This document shows positions 34,632 through 43,970 of a DNA stretch of 64,000 nucleotides, piece by piece. Origin of the DNA: CALBTQ01 sp036725605. Its GTDB lineage: Bacteria; Lernaellota; Lernaellaia; Lernaellales; Lernaellaceae. The notes under the pieces were generated by a model. It was not told where the DNA came from and did no database searches. It saw only the letters and a program-made list of their open reading frames with translations. The stretch covers positions 124,001-188,000 of the forward strand of contig DAIMDW010000003.1 of assembly GCA_036725605.1 (NCBI GenBank), written 5' to 3'. A program made the position numbers and the translations under genes. Numbering within the stretch: position 1 is the first letter of the stretch; every line of letters begins with the position of its first letter.

Positions 34632-35897
34632 ATGAAATCGATTGCCACCCATACCCGTTGTCCGCAATGCGGCGAAATTCTTCTCGCTGATTTGTTCGAG
34701 CGCAATGGACGCGTCTATCTATGCGCCGCCTGTCCGCACCACGGTCCCTGGGAAAAGCTGATGGCCAAGGATGCTTCGCTGTTTTGGCAACTGCGGCGGC
34801 GCCACGCCAATGCGCCGGGCGTGCCCGTGGATGGTTTTCATCGCGAGTGGTCACCGTATTCGCCGCTGGTCACGACCTGCGCGATCGACGTCACCAAGCG
34901 CTGCAACCTTCGTTGTCCCGACTGTTTTTCCGACGCCGGCTCGCCGCTCGACGAACCGACTATCGAGGAAATCATGGGCATGCTGCCGCCGCTAACCGGC
35001 CGCGGCTTTCGTCCCAATATTTCCCTGGTCGGCGGTGAATCGCTGCTGCGCGAGGACATCGATCAAATCATCGCCGGTATCGCCAAACGCGGTTTTACAC
35101 CGCGCCTGAATTCCAACGGAAAAGGGCTGCTCGACCGTGCGCTGGTCGCGCGCCTGCGCCAGGCGGGCCTGCAATGGGTCATTTTGCAGTTCGACGGATT
35201 TTCACCGGCGACCTCGCTCCGTTTTCGCGGCGAGGATCTGATCGAGCACAAATTGCAGGTCATTCAACTGCTCGCCGAATTCGACATCAACGTGCATTTC
35301 GCGGTGATGGTCATGGCCGGCGTGAACGACCACGAGTTGATCGATATTCTGCACTTTGCGCTGAAAACGCCCAATGTGCGCCGCGTGTCGTTTTATCCGC
35401 ACACTCAAGTCGGTCGCAATCCGCATGAAAAAAACGAAAGCACCGACCTTGCCGACGTCGTGCGCGCGCTTGAAAATAGCTCGGGTGGATCGCTCACCCG
35501 CCGCGACCTTGTGCAATTCAAGCGGCTGTTCGCCCTGCTCTTCGGCCTGACGCGCAATCCGGTGTTTCGCAATCGCGCTTGCATCGCGCCCTTTATCGTC
35601 CGGCTCGACGGCGAGACCGTGCTGCCGATCAACCGCCTGTTGCCGCCCGGATTTTCCACGGCGCAATGGCGCGGATTTTTCCGGCTCGTCGGGCAGGCGC
35701 AACAGCTATGGCGCTTCGATCGCGGCGAATACGACAGCGGCATCCTGCCGGTCAACATCGAGAAATTTTACGACAACGCCGCCTTCGACCTGGACGCCTC
35801 CGCCAACTGTCACCAGGTGTATCTGACGCGCCACGGCTACATTCCCTTTTGCCTGTACAACTCGTTTTTCCGCGATCAGCCGCCGTCGCCATGCTGA
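34632..35897 (+). CDS. Radical SAM protein of the Tes/MJ0619-like (COG1964-like) type
   Basis: 421 residues from ATG 34632. The N-terminus has a zinc-ribbon-like THTRCPQCGEILLADLF and LCAACPHHGPWEKL, then the radical SAM core TKRCNLRCPDCFSDAG and a GGE-type VGGESLLRED. Tetraether synthase (Tes) and its MJ0619-like relatives have this same order of N-terminal Cys pairs and core. Unlike them, the linker between the two (GFHREWSPYSPLVTT) lacks the extra CxxC/His set. Late cysteines (RACIAPF, ANCHQVY, IPFCLYN) may bind an auxiliary cluster. Tes joins two lipid chains by C-C bond formation; whether this one does so is inference. Confidence 0.72.
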   Translation: MKSIATHTRCPQCGEILLADLFERNGRVYLCAACPHHGPWEKLMAKDASLFWQLRRRHANAPGVPVDGFHREWSPYSPLVTTCAIDVTKRCNLRCPDCFSDAGSPLDEPTIEEIMGMLPPLTGRGFRPNISLVGGESLLREDIDQIIAGIAKRGFTPRLNSNGKGLLDRALVARLRQAGLQWVILQFDGFSPATSLRFRGEDLIEHKLQVIQLLAEFDINVHFAVMVMAGVNDHELIDILHFALKTPNVRRVSFYPHTQVGRNPHEKNESTDLADVVRALENSSGGSLTRRDLVQFKRLFALLFGLTRNPVFRNRACIAPFIVRLDGETVLPINRLLPPGFSTAQWRGFFRLVGQAQQLWRFDRGEYDSGILPVNIEKFYDNAAFDLDASANCHQVYLTRHGYIPFCLYNSFFRDQPPSPC

Positions 35898-35983
35898 GCA
35901 CCGCCGAAGGGCTGCTTGAGATCGGCCGATCTTTCATGTCAGTATGAGGCGAGTAACGATTTATTTTGCATAAAGGACGCCCG

Positions 35984-37486
35984 ATGCGCGTTTTGCTTGT
36001 TCGCCCGCCGCTGTTTCAGGTGAATTTTTCCCTGGGCATTTTTCCTTTGGGCCTGTATTCGCAGTTCATGACCCGCTACCCACCTTTGGGCATGATGTAC
36101 CTGGCGTCGCTGTTGCGCCGGGACGGGCACGAGGTCGCGTTCATCGACGCGGAAGGCGAGAATCTCGAAAGCGAATCGGTGATCGCCCGGATGCGTCCCT
36201 TCGCGCCGGAATTGCTGGTCGGCAACATTAACGTCTACAATTCCTATCGAAATATATTGGATATGATAACCATCAACAACGCGTTCGATGTTCCCTTGAT
36301 CGTGCGCGGTCATTTTCCCAGCGCCTATGCCGACGAGACGATGTCGCACCCGGAAATCGACTATGCGCTCACCGGTAAGGGCTTCACCTCCTTGGCGCCG
36401 CTGGTGCGCCGGATCGCCGACGGCCGGGAACCGAACGATGTCGGCGGCGTGCGTTTTCGTCGCAACGCAAAGGTGATCGACACCGGTCCGGAAGCGCCGT
36501 TGGCCGACATGGACGACCTGCCGTTTCCCGCGCGCGACCTGGTCGATAATCGCCTGTATACGACCAACCTGACCTACCGCCGGCCGTTTACCACGATGTT
36601 CGCGAGTCTGGGCTGCCCCTTCGATTGCGCCTATTGCCAGGACCGCGTCGTGCCCTTTATCGCGCGCAGCGCATCGAATGTGCTGGATGAAATTCAGGAG
36701 TGCGTGCAACGGTACGGCATTCGCGAGATCACTTTTCTCGATCCGACCTTCACCATCAAGCGCCAGTGGGTGCTCGACATCTGCCGGGGCATCGTGGAAC
36801 GCGGACTCGACGTTTCCTACACGATCCGCACCCGCCCCGATTTGCTGGACGAGGAGATGCTCGCACTGCTTGCCGCCTCCGGTTGCGTGCGCATCAGCAT
36901 CGGCATCGAAACCGGCGATCCGGAGTTGATGGCCAAGATACATCGCAAGATAACCCCCGAGCAGATCAAGCCGGCGATCGAGCTTATCCGCCGGCACGGC
37001 ATCATGGCGTTCGGCTACTTCATGGTCGGCATCCCCGGCGAGTCCCACCGCAGCCTGCAAAACACACTGGATTTCGTCCGCGAGCTGCCGCTGGACTTCG
37101 CTCAGTTTTTATTGACCGTGCCGACGCTGCATTCGGAAATCTGGGAATACAACTCCAAACTGCTCAACAAAGACATCTGGCGGGAAATCCACTACGGCCG
37201 CTACCCGACCCCGGATGAATTTCGTTGCCGGGAAACCGAACTGACCTTACCGGAGATCGACCGTTGGACGAACCGGCTGTATCGCGCGTTTTATTTGGAT
37301 TCCGCGCGCTGGCGCTCGTTGCTGCGGATGAAATTTCTTCCCGGCTACGTGCGGCGTCAATTTGAAATTGCGGGAACGATCGTTGCGCAAACGATATTGC
37401 GGTTTATCCGGCGACGGTTCCCCACCTTTCTTCTGTTGCGCTACCCCTTCGCGCGCAACGGCGGCCCGGGAAGCCCACGCCGATGA
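35984..37486 (+). CDS. B12-binding-type radical SAM protein 4
   Basis: 500 residues from ATG 35984 with AAAGGA upstream. B12-domain start VLLVRPPLFQVNF, later VRGHFPSAYADE; radical SAM motif LGCPFDCAYCQDR and ISIGIETGDPEL. The C-terminal segment is Arg-rich (FIRRRFPTFLLLRY), suggesting peripheral membrane contact. Its stop overlaps the start of the DUF362 gene (ATGA). Confidence 0.87.
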   Translation: MRVLLVRPPLFQVNFSLGIFPLGLYSQFMTRYPPLGMMYLASLLRRDGHEVAFIDAEGENLESESVIARMRPFAPELLVGNINVYNSYRNILDMITINNAFDVPLIVRGHFPSAYADETMSHPEIDYALTGKGFTSLAPLVRRIADGREPNDVGGVRFRRNAKVIDTGPEAPLADMDDLPFPARDLVDNRLYTTNLTYRRPFTTMFASLGCPFDCAYCQDRVVPFIARSASNVLDEIQECVQRYGIREITFLDPTFTIKRQWVLDICRGIVERGLDVSYTIRTRPDLLDEEMLALLAASGCVRISIGIETGDPELMAKIHRKITPEQIKPAIELIRRHGIMAFGYFMVGIPGESHRSLQNTLDFVRELPLDFAQFLLTVPTLHSEIWEYNSKLLNKDIWREIHYGRYPTPDEFRCRETELTLPEIDRWTNRLYRAFYLDSARWRSLLRMKFLPGYVRRQFEIAGTIVAQTILRFIRRRFPTFLLLRYPFARNGGPGSPRR

Positions 37487-38439
37487 AGCATCGAGTGGCG
37501 ATCGTCCCATGTTCTTCTTACTCCGCCGCCGAAGTCACGCAGGCATTGCGCCAAGGATTGGATCTGCTCGGCGGAGTGGAACAGTTTCTCGGCGACGGAA
37601 AACGCCTGCTCGTCAAACCGAACTTATTCGCCGCCGTCAAACCGGAAAGCGCTTTAAGCACGCACCCGGCGATGATCGGCGCGATGATTTCCCTACTCAA
37701 CGAGTGCGGCGCGCAGGTGCTGGTGGGCGACAATCCCGTGTTCGGATTCTCGCGCCTGACCTACCGGCGCACCGGCATGCTTTCCGCGTTGCCGGGGAAA
37801 AACGCCCGCGCGGTTTCGCTGAAGGATACCGCGTTCCGTTCGGTCGACAACGGCCGCGTCATCGACGGCCTTCTTGTGTCGCGATTGTTGAACGACGTCT
37901 CGGCCGTCATTTCGTTGCCCAAGCTCAAGGCGCACAATTTAATGGGCATGTCGGGCGCGGTGAAAAACAACTACGGGCTGGTGCACGGCGGCGGGATTCG
38001 CAAACGGTTGCATTTACGCTTTCCGGTTCCCGACGATTTCGCGCGCATGCTGCTGGATCTCGACGAACTCATTGCGCCCAACTTGTACGTCGTGGATGCG
38101 ATCGTGGCGTCCGACGGGCACGGGCCGCGCTTCGGCAAACCGCGACACGTCGGGGCGATCGTGCTGGGCACGTCGGCGGTGGCCGTCGACTTCGTGCTGG
38201 CCGATCTGATCGGCATGCCGCCGGAGAAGGTCGTCACCTTGCGCGTTGCGATGCAAGAAACGGCGTGGCGGCAACCGGCGGAAGCGATCGAGACGGTCGG
38301 CGCATCGGTGGCGGATTTGCGCTGCGTCGATTTCAATCATCCGCCGGGCGGTGGCGGCATCGTCTCGGTTCTGCCCGCGCCGTTGCAGCAATGGTTAATT
38401 CGCCGTTCGCAGAAATTGATCGAGCGTCGCCATGGATAA
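37483..38439 (+). CDS. DUF362 protein
   Basis: 318 residues. LLVKPNLF near 45, STHPAMIGAMISLL, SLPKLKAHNLMGMSGAVKNNYG and DAIVASDGHGP match DUF362 (PF04015). This version lacks the C-terminal ferredoxin found in many relatives, but the Lys-Asn-rich core is intact. Function is not established; DUF362 genes often lie beside redox or radical enzymes. Coupled at both ends (4-base overlap upstream, 8-base overlap downstream) to radical SAM genes, so a partner or cofactor role is inferred. Confidence 0.85.
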   Translation: MKHRVAIVPCSSYSAAEVTQALRQGLDLLGGVEQFLGDGKRLLVKPNLFAAVKPESALSTHPAMIGAMISLLNECGAQVLVGDNPVFGFSRLTYRRTGMLSALPGKNARAVSLKDTAFRSVDNGRVIDGLLVSRLLNDVSAVISLPKLKAHNLMGMSGAVKNNYGLVHGGGIRKRLHLRFPVPDDFARMLLDLDELIAPNLYVVDAIVASDGHGPRFGKPRHVGAIVLGTSAVAVDFVLADLIGMPPEKVVTLRVAMQETAWRQPAEAIETVGASVADLRCVDFNHPPGGGGIVSVLPAPLQQWLIRRSQKLIERRHG

Positions 38440-39427
38440 ACTGCCTCGCTATTCATCGCTGACGATCAAACGCTTGTTGCGCTCGTTCGACCTTCTCCGC
38501 CGTTACGGCACGGCCCGCAAGATCGACAATCTGTTGCGCGCGGAGCTTTCCTATCGCCGGCGCGAAGTCGAGGTGCGCCACCTGCCCTACCTGTTTCGCG
38601 CCGACCCGACAACACGCTGCACGTTGGGTTGCCCTTATTGCTGGCGCAGCCAAAAACCGCCGCTGCCGCCCGTCGATTTGTCGCCGGAGACGTTCGCGGC
38701 CGGCTTTGCGCCCTTCGCCTCAACCTGCTTGCTGGTCGGATTCCAGATGTTCGGCGAGCCGACGCTCAATCCGGCATTGCCGGAAATGATCGAATACGCA
38801 CACCGCGCCGGCGCGGCCACGTACGTCTCGACCAACCTGCAGATGCCGCAACACGAGACGATCGATCGTCTACTCGACAGCGGTCTGGATCTGCTGACCG
38901 TCGCGGTTGACGGAGCCAACGAGGCGACCTATCGGCGAATGAAGCCCGGCGGCGATTTTGCTCTGCTGAACGACAATCTTCAATATTTGTTCGACCGCAA
39001 GCAACAAACGAAAGCCGACACGCACATCGGCATTCAGGTATTGGTGACCGCGGTCAACGAACCCGAACTGCCGGCCATCGGTGCGCTGGCCCGCAAATTG
39101 GGTGTCGATTATTTCGACCTGAAACCGACCGCCTTGTTGCCCGATTCCTCATGGCTGCCGCGCGACAAGCGATATCGTTTCGACACGTACCGCAAACGCA
39201 ACGCCGCCTGCGCCTTTCCCTGGACCAACCTCACGCTATTGGCTGACGGCAACTTCTTTCCTTGCTGCGCCCATCCGGGGCTGTTTCACTTGGGCACGCT
39301 CGGCAACCGCAACGCCGGAGAAATCTTCAACAGTCCGCCGCTGCAAGGCATCCGCCGCCAAATCAAAACAGGCCAATTGACGGGCCTGTGCGTCGGCTGC
39401 GAATTGAACAATGCTCCCCGTTTTTAA
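38432..39427 (+). CDS. Radical SAM/SPASM-like protein 1
   Basis: 331 residues. Core motif TRCTLGCPYCWRS, then FQMFGEPTLNP (GGE-like) and the C-terminal CAFPWTNLTLLADGNFFPCC plus CVGCE, the Cys layout of SPASM/twitch domains that hold auxiliary 4Fe-4S clusters. No B12 domain. Such enzymes often modify peptides or small molecules. It starts inside the DUF362 gene. Confidence 0.85.
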   Translation: MDKLPRYSSLTIKRLLRSFDLLRRYGTARKIDNLLRAELSYRRREVEVRHLPYLFRADPTTRCTLGCPYCWRSQKPPLPPVDLSPETFAAGFAPFASTCLLVGFQMFGEPTLNPALPEMIEYAHRAGAATYVSTNLQMPQHETIDRLLDSGLDLLTVAVDGANEATYRRMKPGGDFALLNDNLQYLFDRKQQTKADTHIGIQVLVTAVNEPELPAIGALARKLGVDYFDLKPTALLPDSSWLPRDKRYRFDTYRKRNAACAFPWTNLTLLADGNFFPCCAHPGLFHLGTLGNRNAGEIFNSPPLQGIRRQIKTGQLTGLCVGCELNNAPRF

Positions 39428-39469
39428 AGTGTGTTACAATCGCTTGAATTATTGATAGGCGTGGAACCG

Positions 39470-40864
39470 GTGAACGTTTTTTTGATCCAGGCATCGATTT
39501 TTTCCCCGGAAACCGAGCGGAGCATGCCGCTGGGAATCATGTATCTGGCTGCCCATCTGCGCGAGCGTTTCGCCTGCCGGGTGGGAATTTTCGACATGCA
39601 ATTGAAAGTGCGCAACACCGAACCGGTTCTGGCGGCAATCGAAAAATTCGGCCCCGATTTGATCGGCATCAGCGGCATGGCGCTGGACATGGCGGTCATG
39701 AACGAGGTCGCTCGCCGTTGCAAGGAGCGCTTTCCGTCGATTCCGCTGATCGTTGGCGGCGTGCATGCGACCAACACACCGGCCAAGATTTTTGCGGAGC
39801 CGGCCTACGATTATTTGATTCGCGGCGAGGGAGAGCATGCCTTCGGGGCGTTCATCGAGCATCTGCGCGGCCGGCGGGAAATCACCGACGTGCCGAACCT
39901 GATGTACCGCGACAACGGCGATGTGCGCGAAAATCCCCAATTGCCTTTCGAAACCGAGCTCGATCAATTTTCATTTCCGGCCTACGATTTGATCGACCTG
40001 CCGGCTTACCATCGTATTCCCCGTTGCGGAATCATCTACGCCCATCCGCGTTATGCGGCAATCATCACCAGTCGCGGCTGCCCGTACCATTGCGGTTATT
40101 GTCATAAAATACACGGTGATCGCTGGCGGCCACGCAGCGCGGAAAACGTTGTTGAGGAGATGATCGAATTACGCGCCAAATACGACGTCGGCGAGTTCAT
40201 CATCATGGACGACATGTTCAACCTCTCCGCCGAGCGCTGCAATCGGATCGCCGAATTGATCATCGCCGAGAAGCTCAACATTCGGTTGAGTTTTCCCATC
40301 GGTTTGCGCGGCGACATCATGCAAGAAGAGACCGTACGCCTATTGAAGCGAGCGGGCATGTATCGCTGCATGTATGCGGTGGAAACGGCCAGCCCACGGC
40401 TGCAGAAGCTGATCCGCAAAAACAACAACCTGGAGAAACTGCGCCACATCATCGAGTATACGCGCCGACAGGGAGTGATGGTGCACGGTTCGTTCATGCT
40501 CGGCTTTCCCACCGAAAGCGAGGAGGAGGCGCGCGCCACGGTAAATTGGGCGGTCGCCTCGGCGCTGCACACTGCCGCGTTCTACCGCGTCATTCCCTAC
40601 GAAGGAACGATGATGGCCAATCTGCTGCGCGAATCCGGCGTTCTGCTGCAAGCCGATCCGAGCGATTTGGAATATCACAAATCCGATAAAATCAACGCCT
40701 CGCCGATGCCGGACAAGACGCTGTCCGCCATTCGGCGCAGCGCCTATCGTCGTTTTTATTTGTCGCCGAAACGGTTGTGGAACATCGTTCGCGCCCTGCC
40801 CAATCGCCGCCATCTGCTGCCGCGGCTCGCGTTGCATTGGGTGCGGCGCGCGTTGGTGTATTGA
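39470..40864 (+). CDS. B12-binding-type radical SAM protein 5 (tandem paralog a)
   Basis: 464 residues if the GTG at 39470 is used; the start is uncertain because upstream in-frame GTG/TTG codons exist and no strong Shine-Dalgarno is seen. B12 domain: VGGVHATNTPAKIF and GEGEHAFGAF. Radical SAM motif: TSRGCPYHCGYCHKI, followed by IMDDMFNLS and AVETASPRLQK. Closely similar in order and sequence to the next gene, so a tandem duplication. Confidence 0.85.
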   Translation: MNVFLIQASIFSPETERSMPLGIMYLAAHLRERFACRVGIFDMQLKVRNTEPVLAAIEKFGPDLIGISGMALDMAVMNEVARRCKERFPSIPLIVGGVHATNTPAKIFAEPAYDYLIRGEGEHAFGAFIEHLRGRREITDVPNLMYRDNGDVRENPQLPFETELDQFSFPAYDLIDLPAYHRIPRCGIIYAHPRYAAIITSRGCPYHCGYCHKIHGDRWRPRSAENVVEEMIELRAKYDVGEFIIMDDMFNLSAERCNRIAELIIAEKLNIRLSFPIGLRGDIMQEETVRLLKRAGMYRCMYAVETASPRLQKLIRKNNNLEKLRHIIEYTRRQGVMVHGSFMLGFPTESEEEARATVNWAVASALHTAAFYRVIPYEGTMMANLLRESGVLLQADPSDLEYHKSDKINASPMPDKTLSAIRRSAYRRFYLSPKRLWNIVRALPNRRHLLPRLALHWVRRALVY

Positions 40865-40875
40865 AGGAGGCGGCG

Positions 40876-42267
40876 GTGCGCGTGCAATTCATCCAAGCGG
40901 CCGTTCATTACACACACGTGGAGCGCGCGCAACCGCTGGCCCTGGCGCGCCTGGCCGCCGTGCTGCGCCGGGAACGTAACGATCAAGTCGCGCTGTACGA
41001 CATGCGTTTGGATTGGAAAAATTTCGTGCGACCGCTGCAGGTCTGCCAATCGTTTCATCCCGATGTGGTCGGCATCAGCGCGCATGGCGTCGACGCGCCC
41101 GCGATGTACCGCCTGGCCGCCGCCATCAAAGAAGAACTCCCGGCGACCAAGATCATCGCCGGCGGCATTCACGCCACCACCTACTGGCGCGAAGCGGCAG
41201 CGAATCCGCACATCGATTACGTCGTCATCGGCGAAGGCGAACACACCCTGGGCGAGTTGCTCACCGCCATCGAGACCGACGGCGATCCCCAAGCGATTCC
41301 CGGTCTGGCGTTTCGTCGCAACGGCGAAGTGCATCGTTGTGCCGAACGCGCCTTTGAAACCGACTTGGATCGTTTCCCGTTTCCCGCGTGGGACCTGGTC
41401 GATTTTGACGCTTACGGTCGCTTTCAGCGAATCGGCTTGATTTACAAACATCACCGCTACGTCAATGTGGAAACGGCGCGCGGTTGTCCATATCATTGCG
41501 CCTGGTGCCACCGTTCGATGGGCGGAGTGCCTCGGATGCATTCGGCGGACTATGTGCTCTCGATGTTCGCACAACTGCATGACGAATACGGCCTGCGCGA
41601 CTTCATGATCATCGACGATTTGTTCAACTTCAGCACTGAGCGGGTGGAGGCGATCTGCGAAGGCATCATCGAGCGCCGCTGGAACATCGGCATCACCATT
41701 CCCATCGGTTTTCGCGCCGACCTGGCGACCGACCGTCAAATCGAGTTGCTGGCGCGCGCCGGCGTCTATCGCATCATGGTGGCCATTGAAACCGCTTCGC
41801 CGCGCCTGCAACGCGAAATGGGCAAACGGCTGAACCTGGAGCGAACGCGGGAGGTCATCGCCCTCGCCCGTCGTCACGGCATTTCCGTGCACGGCAATTT
41901 GATCCTGGGCTTGCCGGATGAAACCGAGCAGGAAATGCGAACCACCATTCGGTACGCCACCACCTCGAAGCTGGACACTTTCGGTCTTTATCGCGCGGTG
42001 CCTTTCCAGGGCACGCGGCTGTATGAGGAGGCGAGAGAAAAGGGCTTGCCCGTGCCGGAAGGCGAAAATTTTTTCTCCTTCTGGGAGTCGGAACTCAACC
42101 TCAGTCCGGTGCCGCTACGCCGGATCAATCGCCTTTGCAAAACGGCGATTCCCTATTTCTATTTTCGCCCGGGACGGCTGTTCCGCCTACTGTTCAAGCT
42201 GCCGCATTCGTTCCGACAGTTCCCTTACCTAGTTTGGTTTTTCCTGAAAAAAATCATATCCTGGTAA
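40876..42267 (+). CDS. B12-binding-type radical SAM protein 6 (tandem paralog b)
   Basis: 463 residues from GTG 40876; AAGGAGG lies 5 bases upstream and overlaps the stop of the previous gene, so translation is coupled. B12 domain: AGGIHATTYWRE, GEGEHTLGEL. Radical SAM motif: TARGCPYHCAWCHRS, then IIDDLFNFSTE and AIETASPRLQREMGK. The C-terminus is hydrophobic and basic (YLVWFFLKKI). Paralog of the preceding gene. Confidence 0.87.
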   Translation: MRVQFIQAAVHYTHVERAQPLALARLAAVLRRERNDQVALYDMRLDWKNFVRPLQVCQSFHPDVVGISAHGVDAPAMYRLAAAIKEELPATKIIAGGIHATTYWREAAANPHIDYVVIGEGEHTLGELLTAIETDGDPQAIPGLAFRRNGEVHRCAERAFETDLDRFPFPAWDLVDFDAYGRFQRIGLIYKHHRYVNVETARGCPYHCAWCHRSMGGVPRMHSADYVLSMFAQLHDEYGLRDFMIIDDLFNFSTERVEAICEGIIERRWNIGITIPIGFRADLATDRQIELLARAGVYRIMVAIETASPRLQREMGKRLNLERTREVIALARRHGISVHGNLILGLPDETEQEMRTTIRYATTSKLDTFGLYRAVPFQGTRLYEEAREKGLPVPEGENFFSFWESELNLSPVPLRRINRLCKTAIPYFYFRPGRLFRLLFKLPHSFRQFPYLVWFFLKKIISW

Positions 42268-42301
42268 AGATCAATAAATCGGCGGGGCGTTTGAAGCGAC
42301 G

Positions 42302-43939
42302 ATGGAGAGCACCCAAAATTCAGAGAAGCGCGCAACGCGACTGATCGGAGCGATTCTGGTCGGATTGATCACCATCGCTTTCGGCGTCGTCGCCGCCGTT
42401 CTGCTGCGCGCCAAATGGAACAACTACGATCCGTTCCTTCTCGATTTCGCCAAAACGGCTCGTTTTTACGAAGCGCTGCTTCAGCGAGTTCCCTACGAAT
42501 ATCCACCGGCGCTGTACGCCTACTTCTATTCGGCTTTTCATATTTTAATGGTGCCGATATACGCGCTCACCAGATCGATTTTCGTTATTTTCGTCACGCA
42601 TCTGTTGGGATTCACTTTGGCGATCCCCGTGCTTTACCTGATCGCCCGCCGGCACTTGCCCGGCATCGCCCTGCCCTTGGCCATGGTCGTGGGCTACACG
42701 CTCAATCCCACGCTCGACATCATGACGATTGCGCTGTTGCGCATCGAGTCGCTGTGGGTGCTTTGCTTTTTGCTCGCCGTCTATTGCTTTGACAGCGGTA
42801 GGCAACGCCTGGGTTTGATAGTCGCGGTCATCGGCTGTCTGCTGCGCATCGACGGCATTCCGATTTTCATACTCTGGGGCGCCTTGCTTTGGTCGCGCGA
42901 CCAAAAAGCGCTCGGCAAAGCGCTGATGAAGCGCAGCATTCTTGTCCTGGGCTTGTTGCTGACCGGCATTCTCATTTTTCGCCTTGTCAGCGGCGTCTCG
43001 CCCAACGCCGACGTGGCGCACATGGCCGACTTCGATCGGCAGGCCGGGGGCGCGTTCTCGCAGTATTCTCGGCGAATGATCGCGGTTTTCACGCAGCCGC
43101 AATCCTACGCCAATCTGACAATGGTCTTTCAATTTCTGCTGCTGCCCTTGTTGGCGCCGCTGACGTTGGTTCCGTTGACGATCAACGTACTGTACATCGT
43201 CATCAGTTCACAGAGCTTCGCCGCCATGCCGCTGGTCCAGGCGGTGTTGTCGCCGGGAAATTTCCTCGTTCCCTTCCTTCATCCGAACGACACGTTTTTG
43301 TTGGCCGTGTTTTTCGTCGCGTCGGTTTACGGACTCAAACGGCTGACAACGTGGATAAAAACCGATCGCATGAGAGGCGTTTTGGCCGCCGTGTTGATCG
43401 GCGGGTTCTTCGCCATTCATTGGTTTTTCGCGACGCCGGAATTGGGGCCGGTACCGCTGACGCGATCGTTCAATTATGATTATTATCGCATGACTTCCCA
43501 TGCACGGTCGGCGCACGAGTCGCTGGCCGCTTTGCCGATGCACGAAGCGGGGCTGATCCAATCGAGCTTCGCCGAACGCAACTGGCAACGGCCGCGCGCA
43601 CGGGAAATTTATCCGACAACGCTTCCGGATGCCGCCACTCAATACATCCTGATGGACCTTTTCGCTTACAGCACGACCATGAGCAAACCGCAATTGCTGG
43701 CCTATGCCCGGACCATGCTGACCAATGGGGAATTTCGCGTCGAGTCTTTCGCGGATGGCATTTTGTATTTGCGCCGGGGCACGCCCGGATTGGAAAATGC
43801 CGCGGTACTGGAGGCCATCGCCGCTCATGAAAACCAATGGGCGAACAATTTCACCAATCCGTATCGCTTCGGCGAATTAACGCGTGAAGAGGCGCTTGCG
43901 CGCACTTTTTCGCCGACCATGTTGCCGGAGAATCCCTGA
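42302..43939 (+). CDS. Multi-pass membrane protein, DUF2079-like/GT-C-like
   Basis: 545 residues with about ten transmembrane segments (for example LIGAILVGLITIAFGVVAAVLL, IFVIFVTHLLGFTLAIPVLYL) and a soluble C-terminal domain of about 150 residues. The loop after TM1 has LLRAKWNNYDPFLLDF with an acidic residue pair, which fits DUF2079, a family placed near the GT-C glycosyltransferases. No donor can be read. It follows the tandem radical SAM pair by 34 bases and is probably in the same transcript. Confidence 0.68.
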   Translation: MESTQNSEKRATRLIGAILVGLITIAFGVVAAVLLRAKWNNYDPFLLDFAKTARFYEALLQRVPYEYPPALYAYFYSAFHILMVPIYALTRSIFVIFVTHLLGFTLAIPVLYLIARRHLPGIALPLAMVVGYTLNPTLDIMTIALLRIESLWVLCFLLAVYCFDSGRQRLGLIVAVIGCLLRIDGIPIFILWGALLWSRDQKALGKALMKRSILVLGLLLTGILIFRLVSGVSPNADVAHMADFDRQAGGAFSQYSRRMIAVFTQPQSYANLTMVFQFLLLPLLAPLTLVPLTINVLYIVISSQSFAAMPLVQAVLSPGNFLVPFLHPNDTFLLAVFFVASVYGLKRLTTWIKTDRMRGVLAAVLIGGFFAIHWFFATPELGPVPLTRSFNYDYYRMTSHARSAHESLAALPMHEAGLIQSSFAERNWQRPRAREIYPTTLPDAATQYILMDLFAYSTTMSKPQLLAYARTMLTNGEFRVESFADGILYLRRGTPGLENAAVLEAIAAHENQWANNFTNPYRFGELTREEALARTFSPTMLPENP

Positions 43940-43970
43940 TGCAACGTCACGCTCACCATGCGGTGCGGCC

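Noticed and set aside
37362..38462. 366-codon plus-strand frame overlapping the DUF362 gene
   Set aside because: Arg-rich out-of-frame reading; the DUF362 frame carries the conserved motifs.
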